Positions 34,253-41,690 of a DNA stretch of 64,000 nt are shown one piece after another; position 1 is the first letter of the stretch; each line of letters begins with the position of its first letter. Under the pieces are notes generated by a model, which saw only the letters and a program-made list of their open reading frames with translations, was not told the origin of the DNA and did no database searches. The position numbers were made by a program, and so were the translations under genes. This DNA comes from Aeromicrobium yanjiei (lineage in GTDB: Bacteria; Actinomycetota; Actinomycetes; Propionibacteriales; Nocardioidaceae): positions 2,170,001-2,234,000 of the forward strand of contig NZ_CP045737.1 in the NCBI RefSeq assembly GCF_009649075.1. Reading direction: 5' to 3'.

Positions 34253-34867
34253 ATGACGCCTCGGGCCCCTCGCGGGACGTTCCGCTTCTTGTCTGTGTTC
34301 GCAGCATTCGTGCTCGGCATTGGCGCGTTCGCGGCCACTCGAGACTTGGGCTGGCTCAGCCCGTTCGGGATCGAGTCGGAGAGCCACGACTCCCAAGTCA
34401 TTCATGCGATCGAGCGCACCCAGGAGGTCTCTCTCCTCAGCCTTGGTGTCCAAGGCATCACCAATGAGAAGCGCTGCGCGGAGGCCTTCGGAAAGTGCAT
34501 CCCTGGCAGTGCTGAACAGGTCTTCCTGCAGTACAACTTCAATGCAAAACTCGGGATCGATGGCGCCCAGGTCGACGTGACCAAGTCGGGAGAGAACTCA
34601 TTTCGCGTCTCCATTCCGGACTTCACGTTCATCGGTTACGAGAAGCCCACCTTCAAGGTCGCAACAGAGGACGCTGGGGTCTTGGAGTGGTTCACCCCAG
34701 ACATCGACAAGGTCGCGATGATCAACAAGATTCTGGACAGCGAGGCACGGACCAAGTACTTGGCGTCGAACAGCGCGCTCCTCAAGGACCAGACCGAAGT
34801 CTTCTACGACAGCCTGATCACCAGCATCGACCGCGATGCAGTCACGACCTACGAGTTCCGCTCGTAG
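34253..34867 (+). CDS. Membrane-anchored DUF4230-like hypothetical protein
   Basis: The protein has 204 residues, with AGGGGAACC before ATG 34253. An N-terminal membrane helix (FRFLSVFAAFVLGIGAFAA) is followed by an external domain starting SQVIHAIERTQEVSLLSLGV and later EFVYDSLIT-like helices; this resembles DUF4230 proteins, a tentative match. Two cysteines (KRCAEAFGKC) could form a disulfide. Codon use is less GC-rich than in neighbours. Role unknown. Confidence 0.6.
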   Translation: MTPRAPRGTFRFLSVFAAFVLGIGAFAATRDLGWLSPFGIESESHDSQVIHAIERTQEVSLLSLGVQGITNEKRCAEAFGKCIPGSAEQVFLQYNFNAKLGIDGAQVDVTKSGENSFRVSIPDFTFIGYEKPTFKVATEDAGVLEWFTPDIDKVAMINKILDSEARTKYLASNSALLKDQTEVFYDSLITSIDRDAVTTYEFRS

Positions 34868-35036
34868 CTGGCCAGGTGTCCGCGTCGTCTCGTCTCGCGC
34901 CGATCGGCCGCCAGCGCGTGCGCCCACCACGGGGGTTTGGCCCCGAATTTTGTGGGAAGGTCCTGGCGTACGCGCCGGCTGCACGCTCGACCGGAGGGGC
35001 AACCCCTCGGTCGATCACCGTGTCGACGACGACCTC

Positions 35037-35990
35037 TCACCCACGAGAACTCTTCGAGGTCGCTGGCCGACGAGGATCGTTCTGGGGCAGGAGGCCACTG
35101 ATGGGTGAGAAGTCGGTGTAGCGCTCGGAGAACGTGCGACGCCAGTCGTCGTGGCCGTCGACGGCCTCGACGATCGACTGGATCGAGTGGAAGCTCAGTC
35201 CGGCAGTATCCACCAGCTGCTCCTGGACCTTGGCGGTCGCAACGCGCGCGGCCTGGTCCTCGTCGCACGCGACGACCACGCCGAACGCGCGGTCGTACGC
35301 CTCGATCTCGATGGTCGCCTGCGTGAGGAGCTGGTTGAACCAGAGCTGGCGGAGACCGTTCTTGTCCAAGTGGGATGCCGCATCCGGCCGCCACCATTGA
35401 CTGCTCGTGTGCTCAAGGAACTTCTGTGCGGCCGGCTTGCGCAGCGTCGCTTTCAGATCTTCGTGGTACTTGCACTCCACCCCGACGAATCCCCGCTCTC
35501 CCGTCCCGGTCGTGTACTCGACGAATGCATCGAACGCAGAGCCGGAGAACGTACCTGTGCTCGGCGCCCACTCGATCCTGATGTCGTCGACGATGGATGC
35601 CTGATCGTCTATCTCCCGGATCCACGGCAAAATCGACGCCGGATCACTCGCCAGATGACCGAAGAGGTTGAAGCACAGCGGCTGCGACGAGAGGGCGTTG
35701 CGACGGAGGCGGTCCTCTTGGATCATCCCCGGACGCCCCTTCGAGTCGCTCTTGGCCCGGTGAAATGCCGCGCGGGCAGCGGGCGTCATCAAGTTGACGT
35801 CGAGGGAGACATCGAGCGGCAACATCGAACCGACGAGCCGACCCAGCTGGCCGGTCGCCGGACCGGCCGGTTGACCCGCGATCGTCTGGCGCCACCACGT
35901 CTGCTGAAGCCGGAGGCCTGCCTGCCAGCGGTTGTCCGATGTCTCTCGCCAGACAGGGTCGTCCCACGCGGCAGCTGGGTCCGTGCTCAT
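35037..35990 (-). CDS. PGN_0703-type PD-(D/E)XK restriction endonuclease-like protein
   Basis: The protein has 317 residues. Family features are LSSQPLCFNLFGHLASD near 100, then the nuclease core: an upstream acid region (DDIRIEWAPS), SAFDAFVEYTT near 150 with the active Asp, and VGVECKYHEDL near 172 giving the E-x-K pair. The start overlaps the stop of the helicase gene (ATGA at 35987-35990), so the two should be made together. PGN_0703-like proteins are annotated as putative restriction enzymes; the coupled helicase suggests a DNA-cleaving defence complex. No methylase gene accompanies it. Confidence 0.82.
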   Translation of the reverse strand: MSTDPAAAWDDPVWRETSDNRWQAGLRLQQTWWRQTIAGQPAGPATGQLGRLVGSMLPLDVSLDVNLMTPAARAAFHRAKSDSKGRPGMIQEDRLRRNALSSQPLCFNLFGHLASDPASILPWIREIDDQASIVDDIRIEWAPSTGTFSGSAFDAFVEYTTGTGERGFVGVECKYHEDLKATLRKPAAQKFLEHTSSQWWRPDAASHLDKNGLRQLWFNQLLTQATIEIEAYDRAFGVVVACDEDQAARVATAKVQEQLVDTAGLSFHSIQSIVEAVDGHDDWRRTFSERYTDFSPISGLLPQNDPRRPATSKSSRG

Positions 35991-37654
35991 CTGATCCCCC
36001 TCAGTCGCTTCAGGACGGCCGGTCCGCCCTGTGCCTCGATGTGCTCCGCGTCCCCGCAGACCACCAACAGGTCCCGAGCGCGGGACAGCCCGACGTACAG
36101 ACGCTCCGTCGCTCGATCCCGTCCCGGCTGCTCGTTGACTGCGAGGATCACCGCGGGGCGTTCAAGCCCCTTGAATCCCGAGACGTGTCCGTAGAAGACC
36201 TGGTCCTTGTCCCAGAACGAGTCCCAGTACGACTGCCAGCCGGCCTCCTGCCGCGACTTCTGCTCCGGGTGCCGCGGGCCCGTGGTCAGCACCGCGATGT
36301 CGGACGGCTGCCAGCCCTCGTCGATCAGCTGGTCGACCATGTCGTCGGCCCGGTCGAGAGCGTCCTCATGAGAGCACTCGACGAAGCGGACCTCCTCGCC
36401 TTCGTGCTGACTCACCCGGAGCCGGTTGGGCGCCATCGGCGAGAACGTCTGCGAGATCTGCTTGGTGTTGCGCAGGTTGCGGTCGAGGATGAGCGGCACG
36501 AGCCCGGCCGGCGAGTCCCCGAAGCGATGGAAGATGCGCTGCCCCTCGTCGGTGAAGACGTAGAGGCCGCTGTCCTCGTACTTCAGGGCCTCCAGGACGA
36601 CGGGCCACCACGAGTCGGCGAAGTCCTGAGCCTCGTCGATGACGATGGCGTCGAACAGCTCGCCCCACTCGAGCTCGCGCACGAGGCCGAGCATCTCCTG
36701 CGGAAGTCGGTTCTCCCAGAAGTCGGAGTCGTTGTCGTCACCCTCGGTGGCGCCCCACTCCGCGCCGAGCCCGTGGAACGTGCCGACGTACGCCGGCTGG
36801 TCCTTGTGGCCGAACGTGCTGAGCCGGCGCCCCATCCAGACGGACAGGCCGCGGGAATAGCTCATGAGCGCAACCCGCTGGCCGTCGCGCGCGAGCCTGC
36901 GTGCCTGCTCCACTGCGAGCCACGTCTTGCCGCTGCCCGCTCCCCCGCGGATCTCGACCTGGTCGACGTGCGCGATGAAGTCGAGGATGCGGGACTGCTC
37001 CAGGCTGAGTCGCTCGATGACGTCGTCGTGGTCGGCGACCCGGTCCGCCACGGCGTCGGACGGCAACGTCGCGGAGAACCGCTGAGGCAGGAACCGACCC
37101 TGCAGCGCCTCGTGGATCGCGACGATGTCCATCGCGTCGCACGGACGGGCGTCCCGCTCCTGCATCGTCAGCATGTTGCGAAGACGGCTCACGACGTCGT
37201 CCATGTCGGCTCGGTCCACCACCATCCACCGATGGCAGTCGGGCATGTCGAACTGCGGATCAAGTCGTACGTTCGGCAGCACGACGCCGTGCGCCCACAG
37301 GATCGGCCTCTTGCCGGCCCAGGCCATCGAGTCCTCGACCCACTTCTTCAAGACGTGTTTGGCCGTCATGGCCTGCTCGACGGGATCGCGGCGCTTCACG
37401 CCCTCGGGCAGCTCTTGGAACCACTTGCCGTGCTCGACCCAGACCTTCCCGCCCTTGATCTCGAGCACGACGACTCCGAGCCCTTCGAACACCACGGCGA
37501 TGTCGAGCTCGTAGTCGCGAGCGTGGTCGGTGAATCGCTGGTTGGCGATGAGGAGATCGTTCTCGCCGAGCTGCTCTCGCAGAGCGGTCCAGACGCGCTG
37601 CTCTGCACCGCTGGCGAACTTGGGCTCTTCGGGCCACAGCATGGGAGTGGGCAT
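35987..37654 (-). CDS. NERD-domain UvrD-like helicase
   Basis: The protein has 555 residues from ATG 37654 (AGGA 8 bases upstream). An N-terminal NERD nuclease-related domain (about 10-115) includes YELDIAVVFEGLGVVVLEIK with the ExK-type site. A superfamily 1 helicase follows: Walker A GGAGSGKTWLAVEQARRLAR near 238, VIDEAQDFADSWWPV near 340, and C-terminal VSGFKGLERPAVILAV and YVGLSRARDLLVV. NERD-helicase fusions are thought to cut and unwind DNA. It is the second gene of a three-gene minus-strand operon, overlapping the nuclease gene. Confidence 0.85.
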   Translation of the reverse strand: MPTPMLWPEEPKFASGAEQRVWTALREQLGENDLLIANQRFTDHARDYELDIAVVFEGLGVVVLEIKGGKVWVEHGKWFQELPEGVKRRDPVEQAMTAKHVLKKWVEDSMAWAGKRPILWAHGVVLPNVRLDPQFDMPDCHRWMVVDRADMDDVVSRLRNMLTMQERDARPCDAMDIVAIHEALQGRFLPQRFSATLPSDAVADRVADHDDVIERLSLEQSRILDFIAHVDQVEIRGGAGSGKTWLAVEQARRLARDGQRVALMSYSRGLSVWMGRRLSTFGHKDQPAYVGTFHGLGAEWGATEGDDNDSDFWENRLPQEMLGLVRELEWGELFDAIVIDEAQDFADSWWPVVLEALKYEDSGLYVFTDEGQRIFHRFGDSPAGLVPLILDRNLRNTKQISQTFSPMAPNRLRVSQHEGEEVRFVECSHEDALDRADDMVDQLIDEGWQPSDIAVLTTGPRHPEQKSRQEAGWQSYWDSFWDKDQVFYGHVSGFKGLERPAVILAVNEQPGRDRATERLYVGLSRARDLLVVCGDAEHIEAQGGPAVLKRLRGIR

Positions 37655-37731
37655 AGCAGGGATCCTGTCACTGAAGTGGGGCAATTGCCCGGAAGGGAGG
37701 GAGATCTCGGGGTCGGCCGGCCTGGACGCCC

Positions 37732-38847
37732 TCACGCGGCAGCGCCGCTCTCGTCGGTGATCTCACCGATCGCGTCGTCCAGTGCCGAGACGACCTTGCG
37801 CCAGGCGATGACCTGCAGGAGGAGCGCGTCCTGTAATGCGCCCTCGGCCGAGGCGGTCCTGCGTCTCGCCAGCTTGCCTGCCTCGATCGCAGCGTCGCGC
37901 CAACGCCGCAGCGATCTCCGCGAGTCGTCCGCGAGGTCACGCGCCATGATGACCAGGTCAGACCGGCCCCCAGACATGCCGAAGAGCAGAAGCAGGTCCT
38001 CGTCGACGCCTAGAGCGACAGGCGTACCCGGACGCGGCCGGATCACCTTGGCGCGCACCCGGGCTCCTTCGTCCTGCAGAAAGCCGAAGGTCGAGTCGAT
38101 GGCGCGGTCGAGATGTGCAGAGCAGAAGGGGGCGGCGTTCACCGTCGTCGCCACCACCAGGCTGTCGCCGATCAGCGAGAAGCAGAAGAAATGGAAGCGC
38201 CCATTCAGTTTCAGCAGGCGCTTGCGCGCCTTGCGGACGTCGACGTCACGGGCGACCACGGCCCACACCTCGACGACCGGACGGCTTCGGCTCACCCGGA
38301 TGTCGACCCTGCCGGCGTCGCGTGCCAAGCCGATCGACCCATCGTCGCGAACCGGGGGCTCGAAGCCGAGGCGCTCGGACACGGCTCGCTCGACCCACTG
38401 CTGCAGATCGGCGCGGTCGAGTGGCGTCACGGACTCCGGTGTGGGCGTTCGTGGGGCCGGTGCGGAGGTGGGCTCCGCAGGGTCAGCAAGGACGAGATCG
38501 CCTGCGAGAACCTCGACGAACGATGGGTGGACGGCACCGGCGGACTCGAGCGCATCCGAGATCACGCGGGCGTACGCGTCGATGCTGCCGGGGCCGAACG
38601 CAATGCTGCGCCCGTGCCGCGCCTGGGGTCGGTCCTGCTCGTCGTCCCACTCCCAGAGCGCCTCGAAGCGCGAGTCGCGCCGCGTCACGACCAGCTCGAC
38701 CGTCCATCCGTCGTCGGCATCGGGCAGGCCCAGAGCCAGGACGTCGTCAACGGGCATGTCGGCCAGGCGGTCAGCGACACGGACGCGGAACGTCAGCCAG
38801 GCGCCAGCGACCTCACGGTCGACCACCGTCTCCTCATAGCTGCCCAT
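37732..38847 (-). CDS. TY-Chap (T3SS-chaperone/YbjN-like) domain protein
   Basis: The protein has 371 residues. Two chaperone-like segments are apparent: an N-terminal alpha/beta part (about 1-110) and a clear TY-Chap region (about 145-265, VEVWAVVARDVDVRKARKRL then RFHFFCFSLIGDSLVVATTV). A helical C-terminus has Arg-rich stretches (DDSRRSLRRWRDAA). Such domains bind peptides and are found in conflict-system loci. It leads the operon with the NERD helicase (77 bases downstream) and nuclease, so it may hold or license the effectors; that is an inference. Confidence 0.6.
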   Translation of the reverse strand: MGSYEETVVDREVAGAWLTFRVRVADRLADMPVDDVLALGLPDADDGWTVELVVTRRDSRFEALWEWDDEQDRPQARHGRSIAFGPGSIDAYARVISDALESAGAVHPSFVEVLAGDLVLADPAEPTSAPAPRTPTPESVTPLDRADLQQWVERAVSERLGFEPPVRDDGSIGLARDAGRVDIRVSRSRPVVEVWAVVARDVDVRKARKRLLKLNGRFHFFCFSLIGDSLVVATTVNAAPFCSAHLDRAIDSTFGFLQDEGARVRAKVIRPRPGTPVALGVDEDLLLLFGMSGGRSDLVIMARDLADDSRRSLRRWRDAAIEAGKLARRRTASAEGALQDALLLQVIAWRKVVSALDDAIGEITDESGAAA

Positions 38848-38904
38848 CGCGCATCTCCCATCGCTCGTCGTCGTGGTTGACGCTATGGACGAGCACCGAC
38901 AGTT

Positions 38905-38912
38905 TTATGCAA
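38905..38912. promoter_or_regulatory. TTGCATAA motif upstream of TY-Chap/NERD/nuclease operon
   Basis: TTATGCAA here reads TTGCATAA on the minus strand, 57 bases upstream of ATG 38847. The same octamer lies in the XRE/vWA divergent promoter at 39427-39434. It suggests control of the operon by the adjacent XRE regulator. Confidence 0.45.
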
Positions 38913-38938
38913 CGGGCTAATTCAGTGATGCAGACTAG

Positions 38939-39415
38939 TCACCGGCGGGCGTCGAGCATCCTCTGCATGGCCCGCTTCTGCACCTCGGCGAGGACGTCGA
39001 GCCGCTCCCCCGGATCGAACTCCTCGACCAGGTCGAGAATGTCGCCGATCAAGTCCTCGCGCGACCCGGGCGCGGCATGCTCGCCACCGCCACCAGGGGC
39101 AGACGCGACGCGGAGCTGCGACACCCCGGGGGGTGGCCCGCCGGAGAGCAATTGCTCTGAAAACTGCTGTGCTTCCCGCACTTGAGAGCGGTCCTTGACG
39201 TCGCCCGGGATCGTCCGTTCGAGCGCCTCGACGCTGAGGTCCAGCGCCTGCGCGATCGCACGAGCGGCATTGCGGGACGGTTTGCGCAGGCCGGTCTCCA
39301 GCTGCGAGATGTAGGGGTACGAGAGCTCAGCCGCTTCGGCCAGCTGTGACCGCGACATCCCCTTGCGGTCCCGCTGCTCCTTGATCACCCGGGCGAAGGG
39401 TGGAAGAGAATTCAC
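38939..39415 (-). CDS. XRE-family transcriptional regulator
   Basis: The protein has 158 residues from GTG 39415, with AAGGAG 7 bases upstream; a longer open frame lies in non-coding or opposite-gene sequence. The helix-turn-helix spans about residues 8-60 (KGMSRSQLAEAAELSYPYIS, QLETGLRKPSRNAARAIAQA). The C-terminal half is Gly/Pro-rich then acidic-helical and may sense a signal or partner. It is divergent from the vWA gene and upstream of the TY-Chap/helicase/nuclease operon; shared TTGCATAA motifs suggest it controls both sides. Confidence 0.85.
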   Translation of the reverse strand: MNSLPPFARVIKEQRDRKGMSRSQLAEAAELSYPYISQLETGLRKPSRNAARAIAQALDLSVEALERTIPGDVKDRSQVREAQQFSEQLLSGGPPPGVSQLRVASAPGGGGEHAAPGSREDLIGDILDLVEEFDPGERLDVLAEVQKRAMQRMLDARR

Positions 39416-39426
39416 GACAATGCTCC

Positions 39427-39456
39427 TTGCATAATCTCTACTCGATGCATTATGCT
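39427..39456. promoter_or_regulatory. Operator/promoter between XRE and vWA genes
   Basis: GCATAAT (39429-39435) and ATTATGC (39449-39455) form a perfect 7-base inverted repeat with a 13-base spacer. On the plus strand TTGCAT (39427-39432) and TATGCT (39451-39456), 18 bases apart, make a plausible promoter for the vWA gene, so a bound regulator would block it. Confidence 0.6.
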
Positions 39457-39488
39457 GCTTGCACAAGCCTAGACGAAAGGAGCCGAGA

Positions 39489-40784
39489 ATGGAACTCACC
39501 ACTCGACTCGATCGGGATCGCTTCACCTGGCTGACCCCGAGCCTCACCTCCGCAGACCGGGCCTCAATGCTCGTGGAGGTCACCGCGCCGCCGATGCCCG
39601 ACAGCACCCGTGCCGTCCCCACCCAGCTGGTGGTCGTGCTCGATCGCAGCGGATCCATGGCGGGTCCTCCGATCGAGCAGGCGAAGCAGGCCCTGTGCGA
39701 TGTCGTCGACCGCCTCGCGCCGACCGACACGTTCGGTCTGGTCACGTTCGACGACACGGTCGACGTCGTCGTGCCTGCCGGGCCCGTCTCCAACCGCTCC
39801 CTGATCAAGGCGATGATCCGGTCGGTACGCCCCGGGGGGTCGACCGACCTCGCCGCAGGTCTCGTCCGCGGGCTGAAGGAAGCGCAGCGCCTCGAGTCAC
39901 ACGACGGCGTACGCGTCCTGCTCGTGAGCGACGGGCACGCCAACAGAGGCGTCACGGATCCTGCCGTGATCGGACGACGTACCGGACAGTTCCTCGACCA
40001 GCGCATCAGCACGTCGGTGCTGGGGATGGGCCTCGGCTACGACGAGCTCCTGCTCGAGGCGGTCTCAATGGCCGGAGCCGGCAACAACTACTTCGCCGAC
40101 GAGGCGGGCACTGCCGGCGAGGCCATCGCTGCGGAGTGCGGGGAGCTGCTCGCGCAGCGCTTCCTGTCGGTTCGTCTGACGGTGGTCCCGGGCAACGGCG
40201 TCCAGCGCACGTCGGTCCTGGGTGACCTCAACGTCACCGCCCACAACGACGGCGTGCAGATCGCTCTCGGCGCGTTCACCGCAGATCAGACTCGCAGCGT
40301 CGTGCTGCAGTTCGACCCGAAGCAGGCGCCCAAGCCCGGACGCCGCAAGGTCGCGACGGTCCGCCTGACGTACGTGCTGGCGGACGACCTCGAGGACTAC
40401 TCGGTCTCGCACACGGTGTGGGCGCACGTCGTCGACGGCGACGCGAAGCCCGCCAAGGTCGATCGCGAGGTCACGGCCGAGGTGCTGTTCCAGGGTGTCC
40501 AGCGACTCAAGCGCCGCGCGACCGATGCGCTGCAGGTGGGTGACCTCGACGCCGCTCGTCGCCGGTACGAGCGCGCGCTGCGCAGCGTCCACCGGCACTG
40601 GGCGGACGTCCCGGCCCACCGGCGTCCTGAGTTCGAGAAGGATCGCGCCGTCATCGAGGACGCCTTGCGCCGGCTCAAGGCCGACTCGAGCCCCACGGGA
40701 ATGACGTACGTGAGCAAGATGACGGTCACCGACACCGCCTTCAACATGCGCGGACGTGACCGTCGTCGCCCCAGCGCCGGCTGA
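39489..40784 (+). CDS. von Willebrand factor A domain protein
   Basis: The protein has 431 residues from ATG 39489, with AAAGGAG upstream. A vWA domain (about 42-215) has the metal site DRSGSMAGPPI near 51 (DxSxS), then GGSTDLAAGL and VSDGHANRGV. The rest is a beta-rich domain (VRLTVVPGNGVQRTSVLGDL) and C-terminal helices. No signal peptide or membrane helix, so it acts in the cytosol and probably binds a partner through its metal site. It is divergent from the XRE gene under a shared operator. vWA proteins act as sensors or scaffolds in several defence systems. Confidence 0.8.
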   Translation: MELTTRLDRDRFTWLTPSLTSADRASMLVEVTAPPMPDSTRAVPTQLVVVLDRSGSMAGPPIEQAKQALCDVVDRLAPTDTFGLVTFDDTVDVVVPAGPVSNRSLIKAMIRSVRPGGSTDLAAGLVRGLKEAQRLESHDGVRVLLVSDGHANRGVTDPAVIGRRTGQFLDQRISTSVLGMGLGYDELLLEAVSMAGAGNNYFADEAGTAGEAIAAECGELLAQRFLSVRLTVVPGNGVQRTSVLGDLNVTAHNDGVQIALGAFTADQTRSVVLQFDPKQAPKPGRRKVATVRLTYVLADDLEDYSVSHTVWAHVVDGDAKPAKVDREVTAEVLFQGVQRLKRRATDALQVGDLDAARRRYERALRSVHRHWADVPAHRRPEFEKDRAVIEDALRRLKADSSPTGMTYVSKMTVTDTAFNMRGRDRRRPSAG

Positions 40785-41690
40785 CTTGTTCGACGAACAG
40801 ATAACGAGACACGGGTGTACGAGCACGTCGCCGCGAAGACGCCGGTGAGGCCGTGGTGTTCATCAACCGGCTCCCCCGGCTGGTCGTCGCCCCGGCGCGG
40901 TGCCCCGATGATCGCGGGTGGAACGCAGTCCGGATGAGCGCGGTCCATCTGCGCGTCGGACGGCCTCGTCCTACGCGATCCACCGGACGACGAGATCTCG
41001 GGACTCGTCGTCCGATGGTTCGACCCTACGAGAGCGCCCGTGAGCCGCCTCGTCGACGACGGACTGTCGGCGCGCGCCCCGACGGCTTGCTCGGCACCGA
41101 AGGCTTCACGCCCGTCCAGCTCGTGGCGGATACCCATCAGGCGTTCGGAGACTTCGACATGGACTCAACTCGGCGTTCGCCGGCTGCCATGTGTCGTCGG
41201 ATCTGGGCCGGTTCACTTCGCCGTACCCAGCGCGAGCGGAAGACAACTGGTTATTGGACTGACAGCGACATGCCTAACGGGTTTGCCCTGTCAGGTGCAC
41301 CGTGGCGTCTAAACAACCTTCCCTCCTGGTATCGCCACGCACCAAGATCGAACTCACGTCGTTCGATTTCGGCGAACCAAGGAGATCTGCGCTCAAGTCG
41401 GTCATGATCGTACAGAACCAAGGTCGCGAGGACGGAGCCAGCTTTGAGGTACAGCCAGCAGGAGGCGCCACAAGAGCACCCCCGTTCGTGCTGAATTCGC
41501 TGCCTCAAACCAAACACCTCGCAGGTAGCCAGAATGAACTCGAGCCTTCGCACCACCAGGGCGGCCGCAGGAGCGTTGATGAGCAGCTTTCCGTGCGGGA
41601 TCGTCCCGCCCAGAACTTGACCAGCGCCGCCGGTCCATCACCACCCAGATACCAGGGCGAAGAGGCCCACACAGACGGGAATCCCACGCC
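40785..41690. other. 906-base gene-poor stretch with decayed coding traces
   Basis: There is no intact gene. Frames with fair G/C third positions switch between registers: one reads GEAVVFINRLPRLVVAPARC from about 40843, another DDEISGLVVRWFDPTRAPVS from about 40984, and a third GTEGFTPVQLVADTHQAFGD from about 41093. This is what a frameshifted pseudogene would look like. No terminal inverted repeats or tRNA are evident. A short palindrome TGTTCGACGAACA lies at 40787-40799 just after the vWA stop. The last 400 bases have weak codon bias. Confidence 0.4.

Noticed and set aside
35939..38839. Long plus-strand frame opposite the NERD helicase and TY-Chap genes
   Set aside because: Antisense shadow; the opposite strand has clear domain motifs and overlapping start/stop signals.
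40787..40799. TGTTCGACGAACA palindrome as a LexA box
   Set aside because: LexA needs GAAC-N4-GTTC; here the half-sites are in the opposite order. It may be a short hairpin after the vWA stop.
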